Assembly: GCF_003696345.1 (NCBI RefSeq)
Contig: NZ_RFLX01000005.1
Span: forward strand, 214,981 to 278,980
Reading direction: 5' to 3'
Source of the DNA: Teichococcus wenyumeiae
GTDB lineage: Bacteria; Pseudomonadota; Alphaproteobacteria; Acetobacterales; Acetobacteraceae
DNA: 64,000 nucleotides
Shown here: positions 26,334-35,539 of the stretch, piece by piece
Position numbering within the stretch: the stretch's first letter is position 1
Layout: every line of letters starts with the position of its first letter
Program-made: the position numbers and the translations under genes
The notes under the pieces: generated by a model
Seen by the model: the letters and a program-made list of their open reading frames with translations, nothing else
Database searches by the model: none
Told to the model about the DNA's origin: nothing

Positions 26334-27542
26334 TCATGCTGTGTTCCGGGCCGGCGGGCGCAGGGCGCCGAGCCAGACGCCCACTGCCAGGATGCCCGCC
26401 GCCCCGAGGGCCATGGTACTGGCCGTGCCTAAGCCATTGATCCCGCTGCCATAGACCGCCGGCCCCAGGGATTGGCCCAGGAAAAAGCAGAAGGCATGCA
26501 GCGCCACCGCCGAGCCGCGGGCCTGGGGCGCCACCTCCGTCACCCGCACCTGGATGCTGTTGTGGAGCATGAAATAGCCCAGGCCGAGCAGCAAGGCGCC
26601 CAGCAGCGGCCAGACGGCGCCCAGCGGCGCGGCGGCGATGCCGCAGAGGCCGAGGGCAGCCGAGGCACCGGCCGATTGCATCATCCGCCCCTGCCCCAGG
26701 TGGCGCAGCAGCAGCGGCGCCAGCAGCGTGTAGCCGAATCCGCCCAGCCCGAAGGCACCCACCGCCAGCCCGGCCTGGGTGGTGCCCGGCATGTCGCCCC
26801 GCGCCAGCAGCACGGAGAAGAAGGGAAACACGCCGAAGACCGCCATGCCTTCCAGAAAGACGCCGATGAAGAGCGGCCGCGCCGCCGGGGTGCGGAGGAT
26901 GGCGGCGTAGCGGCGCAGGGCATCGCCCAGCCGGGGGCGCGGGCCGACGGGCGCGCGCGGCCGGCCGCGCGCCTCCGTCACCAGCACCAGGAAGGCCAGG
27001 ACGGCCACGGCGGCGCAGATGGCCATGACGCCGCGCCAGCCGATATGCTCCGCCACCAGCCCGGACAGGATGCCGCCGCAGAGCTGCCCGAGGATGGAGC
27101 AGCCCAGCACGCGGCTGATGGCCACCTGCCGCTGCGCCAGCGGCACGCTGTCCCCGAAGAGCGCCAGCGTCAGCGGAAAGATGCCGCCGGCGGCGAGGCC
27201 GGAGGCGACGCGCGCGGCGAAGAGCCAGGAAAGGCCCGGCGCCAGGGCGCAGAGGGCCAGCATCAGCGCCAGCAGCACGGCGCAGAGCGTGACGATGCGC
27301 CGCTTGCCCAGCGCATCCCCCACCGGGCCCAGCACCGGCTGCACCAGCGCGTAGGGCAGCGCGAAAGCCGTTGCCAGCAGCGCCACCTGCCCATGCGGGG
27401 CGGAGAAGTCGCGGGCCAGTTCCGCCATCAGCGGGTCCAGCGCCCGGGTGGCCAGCGAGGCCGCGAAGCCGCAAAGGCCGAACACCGCCACCATCCTGCG
27501 GATGGCGGCCGGCGCGGGGGTATCGGTGGTCATGGCAGCCAT
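26334..27542 (-). CDS. MFS transporter
   Basis: This 402-residue protein has about twelve membrane segments. The motif VQPVLGPVGDALGKRRIV in the 2-3 loop fits the MFS signature GxxxDxxGRR. It resembles arabinose/multidrug efflux-type carriers such as the YnfM/CmlA groups, but substrate is unknown. ATG at 27542 is preferred because GGAGCC lies about ten bases upstream; ATG at 27533 is equally in frame. It is divergent from kaiC across 337 bases. Confidence 0.88.
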   Translation of the reverse strand: MAAMTTDTPAPAAIRRMVAVFGLCGFAASLATRALDPLMAELARDFSAPHGQVALLATAFALPYALVQPVLGPVGDALGKRRIVTLCAVLLALMLALCALAPGLSWLFAARVASGLAAGGIFPLTLALFGDSVPLAQRQVAISRVLGCSILGQLCGGILSGLVAEHIGWRGVMAICAAVAVLAFLVLVTEARGRPRAPVGPRPRLGDALRRYAAILRTPAARPLFIGVFLEGMAVFGVFPFFSVLLARGDMPGTTQAGLAVGAFGLGGFGYTLLAPLLLRHLGQGRMMQSAGASAALGLCGIAAAPLGAVWPLLGALLLGLGYFMLHNSIQVRVTEVAPQARGSAVALHAFCFFLGQSLGPAVYGSGINGLGTASTMALGAAGILAVGVWLGALRPPARNTA

Positions 27543-27879
27543 GCTGCGCTGGCTCCAGCGGGGTGACAAGGCAGCGGCGGCGAGCCGCCCGGCACGGCGG
27601 AGAGCGGCCAGGGCGCAGCCTTTCCGGCTCCCCCGCGCCCGGCGCCGGCCTGCCTTTCAAGCCATGCGCGCGGGCTGCAGCGGCGCCGTATTGCTTTGAC
27701 CTTTTCGGCGCAATAGAGTCGGGCCACGCATGAGCCGGGCTGCCATCCTGCGGATGGCATGAAGCTTGGGGCGCATGCCCGGGCTGCCTCCAGCGCCCGG
27801 CCTTCGCGCCGCTCACGGTGCGGCAAGCGGTGCGGCGAAACCTCCCGCCGCGCGGCCTGTGCGACACACCGCTGGAGAT
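27543..27879. promoter_or_regulatory. Gene-free region between MFS and kaiC with candidate kai promoter and leader hairpin
   Basis: No convincing gene lies here. TTGCTT at 27691-27696 is followed after 17 bases by TAGAGT (27714-27719), a moderate sigma70-type promoter for kaiC. About 22 bases on, a perfect hairpin TGCCATCC/GGATGGCA with loop TGC (27741-27759) would sit at the 5' end of the transcript. The kaiC leader would then be about 150 bases, long for this genome. No EcfG-type or other recognised box was found. Confidence 0.35.
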
Positions 27880-29583
27880 ATGGATCGCCTGATGCCCGCT
27901 GAGGCCACTGCCCGCCCGTCCCTGCCGAAGGCGCCCACCGGCATCGCCGGCTTCGATGACATCACCCTGGGCGGCCTGCCCGCCGGCCGCCCCACGCTGG
28001 TCTGCGGCTCCGCCGGCAGCGGCAAGACGATGTTCGCCTCCACCTTCCTGGTGAACGGCGCCACGCTCTACGACGAGCCCGGCGTCTTCATGAGCTTCGA
28101 GGAGCGCGCCGAGGACCTCGTCGCCAACGTCGCCTCGCTCGGCTACGACCTGGACAAGCTGGTGGCGGACGGCCGCATCGCCATCGACCACGTGCAGGTC
28201 GACCGCTCCGAGATCGAGGAAAACGGCGAATACGACCTGGAGGGGCTCTTCCTCCGCCTCGGCTGGGCGGTGGATTCCGTCGGCGCCAAGCGCGTGGTGC
28301 TGGACACCATCGAGACGCTCTTCTCCTCCCTCGACAACGAGGCCGTGCTGCGCTCCGAGCTGCGCCGGCTGTTCGGCTGGATCAAGGAGCGCGGCCTCAC
28401 CTGCGTCATCACCGGCGAGCGCGGCGAGGGGCAGTTCACCCGCCAGGGGCTGGAGGAATACGTCTCCGACTGCGTGGTGCTGCTGGACAACCGGGTGCAC
28501 GAACAGATCACCACGCGCCGCCTGCGGGTGGTGAAGTACCGTGGCTCCGCCCATGGCACCAACGAATACCCCTTCCTGATCGACAGCCAGGGCATCAGCG
28601 TGCTGCCGGTGACCGGGGCGGCGCTGACGCATGAGGTCTCCTCCGAGACCGTCTCCTCCGGCGTGCCGGGGCTGGATGCCATGCTGGGCGCGGGCGGCTT
28701 TTACCGCGGCTCCTCCATCCTGCTGACCGGCACGGCGGGCACCGGCAAGACCACCTTCTCCTCCTGCTTCGTCGATGCCGCCTGCGCACGCGGCGAGCGC
28801 TGCCTCTTCTTTGTCTTCGAGGAAAGCCCGGCGCAGATCATCCGCAACGCCCGCTCCGTCGGCCTCGACCTCGCCCGCCATGTCGAGAGCGGGTTGCTGC
28901 GCTTCGAGGCGGCGCGGCCGAGCCTCTACGGGCTGGAGATGCATCTGGCGCGGATGCACCGCGACCTCGACCTCTTCCAGCCGCAGGCGGTGGTGATCGA
29001 CCCTATTTCCGCCTTCAATGGGCCGGAGATGGAGGTGCAGTCCGTGCTGCTGCGGATGGTGGACCTGCTGAAGGCGCGCGGCATCACTGCGCTGCTGACC
29101 AGCCTCTTGCACCAGAACTATGTTTCCTCGCAGCAGGACCTCGGCATGTCCTCCCTCATGGACAGCTGGGTGCGGCTGTTCAACGAGGAAGCCAATGGCG
29201 AGATGAACCGCACCCTCTATGTCATCAAGTCCCGCGGCATGAGCCATTCCAACCAGGTGCGGGAATATGTCATGAGCGGCAGCGGCATCGGGATGATCGA
29301 GCCATATATCGGTCCCGAGGGCGTGCTGACCGGTTCCGCCCGCGTGATCCAGGCGTCGCGGGAGCAGGCGGCGCGGGTGCGGCGGCGGCAGGAGGCCGAG
29401 CGGCGCCAGCGCGACCTGGCGCGGCGGCGGGAGGCGACCGAGCGCCAGATGGCCGAGCTGCGCGCCGCCCTGGAGGCCGAGGAAGAAGAGATCGCCCTGC
29501 TGCACTCGGAGGATGCCGAGCGCGAGGCCGCGCTGGAGCGAGACCGAGACGCCATGTACCGCCACCGGAACGCCGCCGAATGA
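27880..29583 (+). CDS. kaiC: Circadian clock-type ATPase KaiC
   Basis: This 567-residue protein has two RecA-like domains. CI has Walker A GSAGSGKT (43-50) and catalytic E74-E75; CII has Walker A GTAGTGKT (284-291) and E314-E315. The CII phosphorylation loop reads [10 protein letters not shown], placing Ser424-Ser425 where cyanobacterial KaiC has Ser431-Thr432. The C-terminus ends in a highly charged coiled coil (about 490-560) absent from Synechococcus KaiC, where the KaiA-binding tail would be. ATG at 27880 is one choice; ATG 27892 is also in frame. Coupled by a four-base overlap to kaiB. Confidence 0.95.
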   Translation: MDRLMPAEATARPSLPKAPTGIAGFDDITLGGLPAGRPTLVCGSAGSGKTMFASTFLVNGATLYDEPGVFMSFEERAEDLVANVASLGYDLDKLVADGRIAIDHVQVDRSEIEENGEYDLEGLFLRLGWAVDSVGAKRVVLDTIETLFSSLDNEAVLRSELRRLFGWIKERGLTCVITGERGEGQFTRQGLEEYVSDCVVLLDNRVHEQITTRRLRVVKYRGSAHGTNEYPFLIDSQGISVLPVTGAALTHEVSSETVSSGVPGLDAMLGAGGFYRGSSILLTGTAGTGKTTFSSCFVDAACARGERCLFFVFEESPAQIIRNARSVGLDLARHVESGLLRFEAARPSLYGLEMHLARMHRDLDLFQPQAVVIDPISAFNGPEMEVQSVLLRMVDLLKARGITALLTSLLHQNYVSSQQDLGMSSLMDSWVRLFNEEANGEMNRTLYVIKSRGMSHSNQVREYVMSGSGIGMIEPYIGPEGVLTGSARVIQASREQAARVRRRQEAERRQRDLARRREATERQMAELRAALEAEEEEIALLHSEDAEREAALERDRDAMYRHRNAAE

Positions 29584-29918
29584 ACGCCCAGCCCGAGAGC
29601 TCCGGCCCGCTGACCACGCCCGAGGAGGATGACGCCGGCTTCTACCGGCTGCGCCTTTATGTCGCGGGGCAGACGCCGAAGTCGCTGACCGCCATGGCCA
29701 ATCTCAAGAAGGTCTGCGAGCAGCACCTGGCCGGGCGCTACGAGATCGAGGTGATCGACCTGATGCAGAACCCGCGGCTGGCGGCGGGGGACCAGATCCT
29801 GGCCATCCCGACGCTGGTGCGCCGGCTGCCCTCGCCCCTGAAGCGGATCATCGGCGACCTTTCCAATACCGAGAAGGTCCTGGTGGGGCTGGATATCCGG
29901 CCCCAGGAGGCGCCGTGA
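29580..29918 (+). CDS. kaiB: KaiB, first copy
   Basis: This 112-residue protein has an N-terminal 20-residue acidic extension before the thioredoxin-like KaiB fold: [54 protein letters not shown]. KaiB binds KaiC CI and changes fold when doing so. The ATG overlaps the kaiC stop, and its own stop overlaps the GTG start of the second copy. It is closer to the canonical KaiB than the second copy in the [16 protein letters not shown] region. Confidence 0.95.
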   Translation: MNAQPESSGPLTTPEEDDAGFYRLRLYVAGQTPKSLTAMANLKKVCEQHLAGRYEIEVIDLMQNPRLAAGDQILAIPTLVRRLPSPLKRIIGDLSNTEKVLVGLDIRPQEAP

Positions 29919-30259
29919 AGAACGAGGCCGGGCCGGTGCCCGCCCCTTCGCCGCCGCCCGGCATTGCCGCCGGCTACCGCCTGCGGCTCTTCGTGGCCGG
30001 CAGCAGCGCCCGCTCGCTGCGCACGGTGCAGGAGCTGCGCCAGCTCTGCCAGCAGGCGCTTGGGGCGGCGGTGGACCTGGAGGTGGTGGACATCTACCAG
30101 CAGCCGGAACTGGCGGAGCGCGACGGCGTGGTGGCAGCCCCCACCCTGCTGCGCATCTCCCCTGCCCCGGTGCGCCGGCTGGTGGGCGACCTCTCGGACG
30201 AGCAGCGGGTGCTGCGCATGATCACCCTGGCCATTGGCGAGGATGAGGATGTCGGCTGA
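29915..30259 (+). CDS. KaiB-like protein, second tandem copy
   Basis: This 114-residue KaiB-fold protein begins with GTG at 29915. The fold elements are [54 protein letters not shown], followed by an acidic tail. It is about 40 percent identical to the first copy by eye, so the pair are diverged paralogues and not a recent duplication. A Pro/Ala-rich N-terminus precedes the fold. Its stop lies 11 bases inside the downstream kinase gene. Whether it binds KaiC, the kinase, or competes with the first KaiB is open. Confidence 0.93.
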   Translation: MKNEAGPVPAPSPPPGIAAGYRLRLFVAGSSARSLRTVQELRQLCQQALGAAVDLEVVDIYQQPELAERDGVVAAPTLLRISPAPVRRLVGDLSDEQRVLRMITLAIGEDEDVG

Positions 30260-31967
30260 CGAGGCCGTCTTCTGGCGCCGCCGCGCCCGGGAGCTGGAAG
30301 CCCGGCTGCAGGAAAGCGAGGAAACGCTCGACGCCATCCGCCGTGGCGACATCGATGCCCTGGTGGTCAGCGGCGCGCAGCAACACCGCGTCTATACGCT
30401 GGAATCCGCCGACCGCCCCTACCGCGTGCTGATCGAGCAGATGCAGGAGGCCGCCGTCACCCTGGCCCCCGACGGCACCGTGCTCTACTGCAACCGCCGC
30501 CTGGCGGAGATGCTGGGCACGGCGCAGGAGCGGATCGTGGGCCGCCCCCTGCAGCCCTTCCTGCGGGAAGAGGACCTGCCCGCCTTCGACCGCCTGCTGA
30601 CCAATGGCGGGCGCGGCGAGATCGGGCTGCAAGGGCCGGACGGGCGGGACGTGCCGGTCTATATCTCGCTCGGCCTGCTGCCGCTGGAAGGCGAGCGCCC
30701 GATGCTCTGCGGCGTGCTGACGGACCTGACGGTGCAGAAGGGCCACCTGCGCGAACTCTCCGTCGCCAATGCCCAGTTGCGCGCCGAGAGCGCCCAGCGC
30801 GAGGCCGCCGAGGCGGCGCTGCGGCAGAGCCAGAAGATGGAAGCCGTGGGCCAGCTCACCGGCGGCATCGCGCATGACTTCAACAACCTGCTGACCGGCA
30901 TCATGGGCAGCCTGGACCTGGTGCAGGGCCTGCTGGCGCGCGGCCAGATGGCGGGGATGGAGCGCTATGTCGCCGCCGCCATGTCCTCCGCCAGCCGGGC
31001 GGCGGCGCTGACGCACCGGCTGCTGGCCTTCTCCCGCCGCCAGACGCTGGACCCGCGCCGCCTGTCCCCCAACCGGCTGGTGCAGGGGCTGGAGGAGCTG
31101 GTGGCCCGCACCGTGGGCCCCAACATCACGCTGGACGTGGCGCTGGCCGCCGATGCCGGCGCCATCCTCTGCGACGCCAGCCAGCTTGAGAACGCGCTGC
31201 TGAACCTGGCCATCAATGCCCGCGACGCCATGCCCGAGGGCGGCACGCTGGTGATGCAGACGGCCAATGCCGAGATCTCCCCGGCCCTGGCGGCGCAGCT
31301 CGACATGCAGCCGGGCCATTACGTGACGCTCGCCGTGGCCGATACCGGCATCGGCATGTCGCCCGAGGTCGCCGCCCGCGCCTTCGACCCCTTCTTCACC
31401 ACCAAGCCGATCGGCGAGGGCACCGGGCTCGGGCTCTCCATGATCTACGGCTTCGCCAAGCAGTCCGGCGGGCAGGTGCGGATCGAGTCGCAGGAAGGCC
31501 ATGGCACCACCGTGCGGCTCTACCTGCCCCGCCACCCCGGCACTGGCGAGGAAGACGAAACCGCCCCCGTCCCCGCCACCGCCCCCCGCCCCGGACATGG
31601 CGAGACGGTGCTGGTGGTGGACGACGAGCCGGTGATCCGCATGCTGGTGGTGGAGGTGCTGCAGGACCTCGGCTACGCGGCGCTGGAAGCGGCGGATGGC
31701 CCCTCGGCGCTGGAACTGCTGCAGGAGGAAGGCCGGCTGGACCTGCTGGTCACCGATGTCGGCCTGCCCGGCGGGCTGAACGGCCGCCAGCTGGCCGATG
31801 CCGCCCGCGCCGGCCGGCCGGGGCTGAAGGTGCTCTTCATCACCGGCTTCGCGGAAACGGCGGCCCTGGGCAACGGCAGGCTGGAACCGGGCATGCAGGT
31901 GATGACCAAGCCCTTCGCGCTGGATGCCCTGGCGACGCGCATCCGCGCGATCATCGAGGGCGAGTAG
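30249..31967 (+). CDS. Hybrid sensor histidine kinase of the kai operon (PAS-HisKA-HATPase-REC)
   Basis: This 572-residue soluble protein has an N-terminal coiled coil (5-30), a PAS domain (about 55-165), HisKA with phosphoacceptor His209 in [11 protein letters not shown], HATPase ([24 protein letters not shown]) and a C-terminal receiver domain with acidic pair D458-D459, phospho-Asp503 and Lys554. There are no membrane segments. ATG at 30249 is preferred over 30243 because GAGG lies six bases upstream. The cotranscription suggests it reads out the Kai state and passes phosphate to an unlinked regulator. Confidence 0.92.
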   Translation: MSADEAVFWRRRARELEARLQESEETLDAIRRGDIDALVVSGAQQHRVYTLESADRPYRVLIEQMQEAAVTLAPDGTVLYCNRRLAEMLGTAQERIVGRPLQPFLREEDLPAFDRLLTNGGRGEIGLQGPDGRDVPVYISLGLLPLEGERPMLCGVLTDLTVQKGHLRELSVANAQLRAESAQREAAEAALRQSQKMEAVGQLTGGIAHDFNNLLTGIMGSLDLVQGLLARGQMAGMERYVAAAMSSASRAAALTHRLLAFSRRQTLDPRRLSPNRLVQGLEELVARTVGPNITLDVALAADAGAILCDASQLENALLNLAINARDAMPEGGTLVMQTANAEISPALAAQLDMQPGHYVTLAVADTGIGMSPEVAARAFDPFFTTKPIGEGTGLGLSMIYGFAKQSGGQVRIESQEGHGTTVRLYLPRHPGTGEEDETAPVPATAPRPGHGETVLVVDDEPVIRMLVVEVLQDLGYAALEAADGPSALELLQEEGRLDLLVTDVGLPGGLNGRQLADAARAGRPGLKVLFITGFAETAALGNGRLEPGMQVMTKPFALDALATRIRAIIEGE

Positions 31968-31977
31968 CGGCAGCGCG

Positions 31978-32249
31978 CTGGAGGGGCGCCGCCCCTCCAG
32001 ACCTCCCCGCCGGGGTGACAGTGTCACCCCAGACCCCGCCATCAGTTTGGTGCTGGCGGCACGGCGGTTCCGCCAGAGGTCCATGACCTCTGGCGCCCGC
32101 GGCCTCAGCCCACGTGGCCTTTTTCAAGATTCAAACGCTGCCGGCCTCGTGCCGCCTCGCGCCCTTCAGCCCCAGAAAACTCGAAGCGGGGTCCGGGGTG
32201 GACTTTCCACCCCGGCGGGAGTGTCCAGAGAGGGCAGCGCCCTCTCTGG
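31978..32249. repeat. Composite inverted-hairpin element, copy d, the most complete
   Basis: Five hairpins are nested A-B-C-B'-A'. A is CTGGAGGGGC... (31978-32000). B is GGGGTGACA/TGTCACCCC (32012-32030). C is GCCAGAGGTC/GACCTCTGGC with loop CAT (32072-32094). B' is CCGGGGTGGA... (32193-32215), and A' is CCAGAGAGGGC/GCCCTCTCTGG (32225-32249). The stretch right of C reads, on the opposite strand, AAAGGCCACGTGGGCTGA, matching the core of copy b. A begins ten bases after the kinase stop and A' ends five bases before the DUF1028 stop, so it bridges two convergent genes completely. Confidence 0.82.
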
Positions 32250-32254
32250 CCCCG

Positions 32255-32911
32255 CTAGCCGCCGACAGCGCTATCCGGCGCCACCGCCCGCAACACGTAT
32301 TCCTCGGCCAGCGGCGCATAGTCGCGCCACATCCCGGCCAGGGTAGCGATGGGCGTCGCGTCGCGGTCCACGCGCAGGTCCACGAAGGGGAAGCTTTCCT
32401 TCTCCACCACCAGCAGCGCGGCCGAGACCAGCGGGCGGCCCTCGCCGCCGGCATCCTCGCCGGCCTGCAGCGCGGCCAGCAGGCGGCTGGCCAGGGGTGC
32501 CTCAGGCTCGGCCAGGAAGGCTTCCACCATGGCGCGCGGCACATCCGCATTGGCCATGATGTTGCCGATGGCGACGCATCCGGCGCCATGCGCCTCGGCA
32601 TGGGCGGGCTTCATGCGGGCGCCGTGGAAATGCGCGGTGCGCCCGGCGGAGTCGATCGCCGCCATCTGCCGCCAGCCGTGGTCCGGCGTGCTGGCCACCA
32701 GGGCCGCCATCGCTTCCTGCGCGGTGCAGCCGCTGCGCAGCAGGTCCAGCCCGCGCGGGCCCAGGCGGGGGTCGGTGCGGTGCTGGGTCAGCACGCCGCC
32801 GATGCCGGCGGCCAGGAAGGGCACGCGGGCCCCGATGCCGATGGAGGAGGTGGTGCAGGCGGCACCGAACTGGCCGGTGCGGGGGCAATGCCCGAGAAGA
32901 GAGAAGGTCAT
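32255..32911 (-). CDS. DUF1028-family Ntn-hydrolase-like protein
   Basis: This 218-residue protein starts MTFSLLGHCPRTGQFGAACTTSS, typical of DUF1028, a family thought to have an N-terminal nucleophile-type hydrolase fold. Conserved blocks include GVLTQHRTDPRLGPRGLDLL and CVAIGNIMANADVPRAM. An in-frame ATG nine bases upstream (32920) would add three residues. The biochemical role is unknown. It lies alone, convergent with the kai operon and divergent from the YjbH-like gene. Confidence 0.88.
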   Translation of the reverse strand: MTFSLLGHCPRTGQFGAACTTSSIGIGARVPFLAAGIGGVLTQHRTDPRLGPRGLDLLRSGCTAQEAMAALVASTPDHGWRQMAAIDSAGRTAHFHGARMKPAHAEAHGAGCVAIGNIMANADVPRAMVEAFLAEPEAPLASRLLAALQAGEDAGGEGRPLVSAALLVVEKESFPFVDLRVDRDATPIATLAGMWRDYAPLAEEYVLRAVAPDSAVGG

Positions 32912-33037
32912 GGCGCGCATTCAAAGGGCGGGCTTGGCCATTGTCCATGCCTGGACGATGCAGTTGGGAATCGCTTTCGGGCACACGCTGCGGTAGTAAT
33001 CACGGGTTCGTGAATTCGGGTTCCGCTGCCTGACGCC

Positions 33038-35149
33038 ATGCGCCGATCGCTTTGCCTGACGCTGGCGGCCCTGCTGCTGCTGGCGCGCCCCGGGGGCGCC
33101 GAGGAGGTGCCAGCGACGGGCGGCGACTTCGGCGGCATTGGCGTGATCGAGACCCGCAACGCCCGCTTCCGGGAGGATGGCACGCTGGAGGCCGGGGCCA
33201 GCCTGCGGCACCAGCGGCGCTTCTGGTTCGTCAATTTCCAGGCCCTGCCCTTCCTGGAAACCACCTTCCGCCTGACCGAGCGCCTGAACGCCACCACCGG
33301 CGAGGGCATGACCACCGACCGCGCCTTCGACCTGAAGCTGCGCCTGCTGCGGGAAGGGGAATGGACCCCGGCCGTGGCGGTGGGCCTGCAGGACTTCATC
33401 GGCACCGGGCTCTACAGCGGCGAATATGTGGTGGCCTCCAAGCGCTGGTGGGGGCTGGACCTTTCGGCGGGGCTGGGCTGGGGCCGGCTCGGCACCGGGG
33501 GCGAATGGAACAACCCGCTGGGCGAGGTGGCCGATGCCTTCAACCGCCGCCCGCGCAGCGTCGGGCGCGGCGGGCGGGTGCAGAGCGGCTTCTTCCGCGG
33601 CGAGGACGTGGCGCCCTTTGCGGGCATCGAGTGGAGCGTGCCGGGCTTCGAGACACCCTGGGGCCGGCTGGAGGGGCTGCGCGCCAAGGCGGAATGGGCC
33701 GGCGACGCGCTGCGGGACGAGCGTGGCGGCTACCCCGCGCGCGACGGCCGGCGCGGCCGGGCGGAGTCGCGCTTCAACTACGGCCTGCAATGGTCCAACG
33801 ACTGGCTGGATGCCGGGGTCTTCGCCACGCATGGCACGGATATCCTGTTCCGCCTCTCGCTGCGGCTGAACCCGGCCGCGCCGCCTGCCCTGCCGCTACC
33901 CGCGCCGCCACCGCTGCGCCCGCGCCCGGCCGCCAGTGCCGCGCCGGTGGATGACGCCGCCCTGGCCGGGCCGGTCTTCGCCGCACTGACCGAGGCGGGC
34001 TTCACGCCCCTGGCCTTCCGGCTGGATGGGCAGATGGCGGAGATCGCGGTGGAAGGCGGCCGCTTCGCCGGCCAGCCGCAGGTGGCGGCGCGGGTGCTGC
34101 GCGCCATCCAGCCGCTGCTGCCGGCACAGATAGAAATGCTGCGCATCCGCTGGTGGCAGGCGGGGGCGGAGATCGCGGTGCTGGACATCCCCCGCGCCGT
34201 GCTGGAGGCCACGGCCAGCGGCCGCGCCAGCCCGGAGGAAGCCTGGGCCACCGCCTTACCCCGCCCCGCCACCGGCGAGATCCTGCCCGGCAGCCTGGAG
34301 CCCGGCGGCATCGCCTGGAACTGGGGGGTGGAGCCGCGCCTGTCGCTGCAACTGGGCGACCCGACCCGCACCCTGCGCTGGCAGGCCGGCGTGGCGGCGG
34401 GCGGGCAGGTCGCGCTGGGCGCGGGCTTCCGGCTGGCAGGCAGCGTGCAGCAGGTGCTGCTGGGCAACCTGGACGACGGCCCGCCCTCCGACAGCCGCCT
34501 GCCGCATGTCCGCACCGACTATGGCCGCTATGCCGCCGAGGGTAAGACCTCCATCCCCGGCCTTTATGCCGAGCGGATCTGGAACCTGGCGCCCGATGTC
34601 TTCGCCCGCATCACGGCGGGATGGCTGGAGCCGATGTTTGGCGGTGCCTCGGGCGAGGTGTTGTGGCGGCCCTTCGACCGCAGCTTCGCGCTCGGCCTGG
34701 ACCTCAACTGGGTGCGGCAGCGGGATTTCGACGGCGGCCTGGGCTTCCGCAACTACAGCACCACCACGGGGCATCTCTCGCTCTATGCCGACCTGCCCTT
34801 CTGGGGCCTTTATGGCGTGGTGCGGGCGGGCAAGTACCTGGCGCGGGACTGGGGTGCCACCTTCGAGCTGGGCCGCCGCTTCGCCAGCGGCATCGAGGTC
34901 GGCGGCTTCGCCACCGTCACCAATGTCTCGGCCGCGCAGTTCGGCGAAGGCTCCTTCGACAAGGGCATCTATGTCCGCATCCCGCTCAACCTCTTCGGCG
35001 CCGAGAGCCGCGGGCGCGGCGGCGTGCTGATCCGCCCCATCCAGCGCGACGGCGGCCAGCGTCTGTCGGTGGACAATCCGCTGTGGGACGTGACGCGGGA
35101 CGGGCGGGCGGGCAGCCTGCGGGACGGCATCGCCGGCTTCGCGCGCTGA
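33038..35149 (+). CDS. YjbH-like outer-membrane exopolysaccharide protein
   Basis: This 703-residue protein has a signal peptide (MRRSLCLTLAALLLLARPGGA), a beta-rich N-terminal half with alternating aromatic segments (GLQDFIGTGLYSGEYVVASK), a Pro/Ala linker at about residues 285-310, and a C-terminal half with WNLAPDVFARITAGWLEPMF and GLGFRNYSTTTGHLSLYADL. These fit the YjbH domain linked to surface polysaccharide production and export in other Proteobacteria. No yjbEFG partners are adjacent. Localisation to the outer membrane is inferred. Confidence 0.85.
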   Translation: MRRSLCLTLAALLLLARPGGAEEVPATGGDFGGIGVIETRNARFREDGTLEAGASLRHQRRFWFVNFQALPFLETTFRLTERLNATTGEGMTTDRAFDLKLRLLREGEWTPAVAVGLQDFIGTGLYSGEYVVASKRWWGLDLSAGLGWGRLGTGGEWNNPLGEVADAFNRRPRSVGRGGRVQSGFFRGEDVAPFAGIEWSVPGFETPWGRLEGLRAKAEWAGDALRDERGGYPARDGRRGRAESRFNYGLQWSNDWLDAGVFATHGTDILFRLSLRLNPAAPPALPLPAPPPLRPRPAASAAPVDDAALAGPVFAALTEAGFTPLAFRLDGQMAEIAVEGGRFAGQPQVAARVLRAIQPLLPAQIEMLRIRWWQAGAEIAVLDIPRAVLEATASGRASPEEAWATALPRPATGEILPGSLEPGGIAWNWGVEPRLSLQLGDPTRTLRWQAGVAAGGQVALGAGFRLAGSVQQVLLGNLDDGPPSDSRLPHVRTDYGRYAAEGKTSIPGLYAERIWNLAPDVFARITAGWLEPMFGGASGEVLWRPFDRSFALGLDLNWVRQRDFDGGLGFRNYSTTTGHLSLYADLPFWGLYGVVRAGKYLARDWGATFELGRRFASGIEVGGFATVTNVSAAQFGEGSFDKGIYVRIPLNLFGAESRGRGGVLIRPIQRDGGQRLSVDNPLWDVTRDGRAGSLRDGIAGFAR

Positions 35150-35250
35150 GGCGGCCGCCTTCCTCCTCACGGCCTCCTGACCGGTCGGGGCTTCCATGGC
35201 CGGGAGAGGCTGCCCCATATGGTTGATAGAACAAGAACTGGAGGATCGAC

Positions 35251-35442
35251 ATGAACGGCGATGATCTCGCGCGTCGGATCGGGGTTCTGCGGGCGCATGG
35301 CCAGGGCCTGTCCAAGCTCTCCCTCATCTGGAAGCACAAGCAGGCCTCCTCCGACACCACCGGGGCGGATTGCGCGAAGGTCGCCCGGGACCCGCTGCGG
35401 CGGCTGGAGCCCTTGCGGCGGCGCATGGCGGCCTCGCGCTAG
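35251..35442 (+). CDS. Small basic protein (63 aa), unknown function
   Basis: ATG at 35251 has a strong GGAGGA site about five bases upstream (35240-35245), a good start for such a short frame. The protein is basic and helical, begins MNGDDLARRIGVLRAHGQG, and ends with LRRLEPLRRRMAASR. No family was recognised. A stem-loop follows 14 bases after its stop. Its reality rests on the ribosome site, codon pattern and following hairpin. Confidence 0.55.
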   Translation: MNGDDLARRIGVLRAHGQGLSKLSLIWKHKQASSDTTGADCAKVARDPLRRLEPLRRRMAASR

Positions 35443-35455
35443 GCGTGCTTCCCGC

Positions 35456-35482
35456 GCCGGGGTGGCCTTCAGGCGCCCCGGC
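35456..35482. terminator. Stem-loop after the 63-aa gene
   Basis: The outer stem GCCGGGG/CCCCGGC encloses an internal bulge and an inner GCC/GGC pair around TTCA. It begins 14 bases after the stop of the small gene. No T tract is present. Confidence 0.45.
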
Positions 35483-35539
35483 CTCCCGTTCCAATCGGCA
35501 TCCTCGCCCGCGGCCTGCTTCGTGCCGCGGAGTGCCGGG

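Noticed and set aside
26161..29565. A 3.4-kb open frame on the minus strand across kaiC and the MFS gene.
   Set aside because: It is antisense to kaiC with intact motifs and to the MFS region only partly in its own sense. It has His/Arg/Gly-rich shadow composition, typical of high-GC opposite frames.
29580..30259. The two KaiB genes as one gene broken by a frameshift.
   Set aside because: Each has a full KaiB fold and its own start. They differ strongly and overlap by the usual four bases, so they are tandem paralogues.
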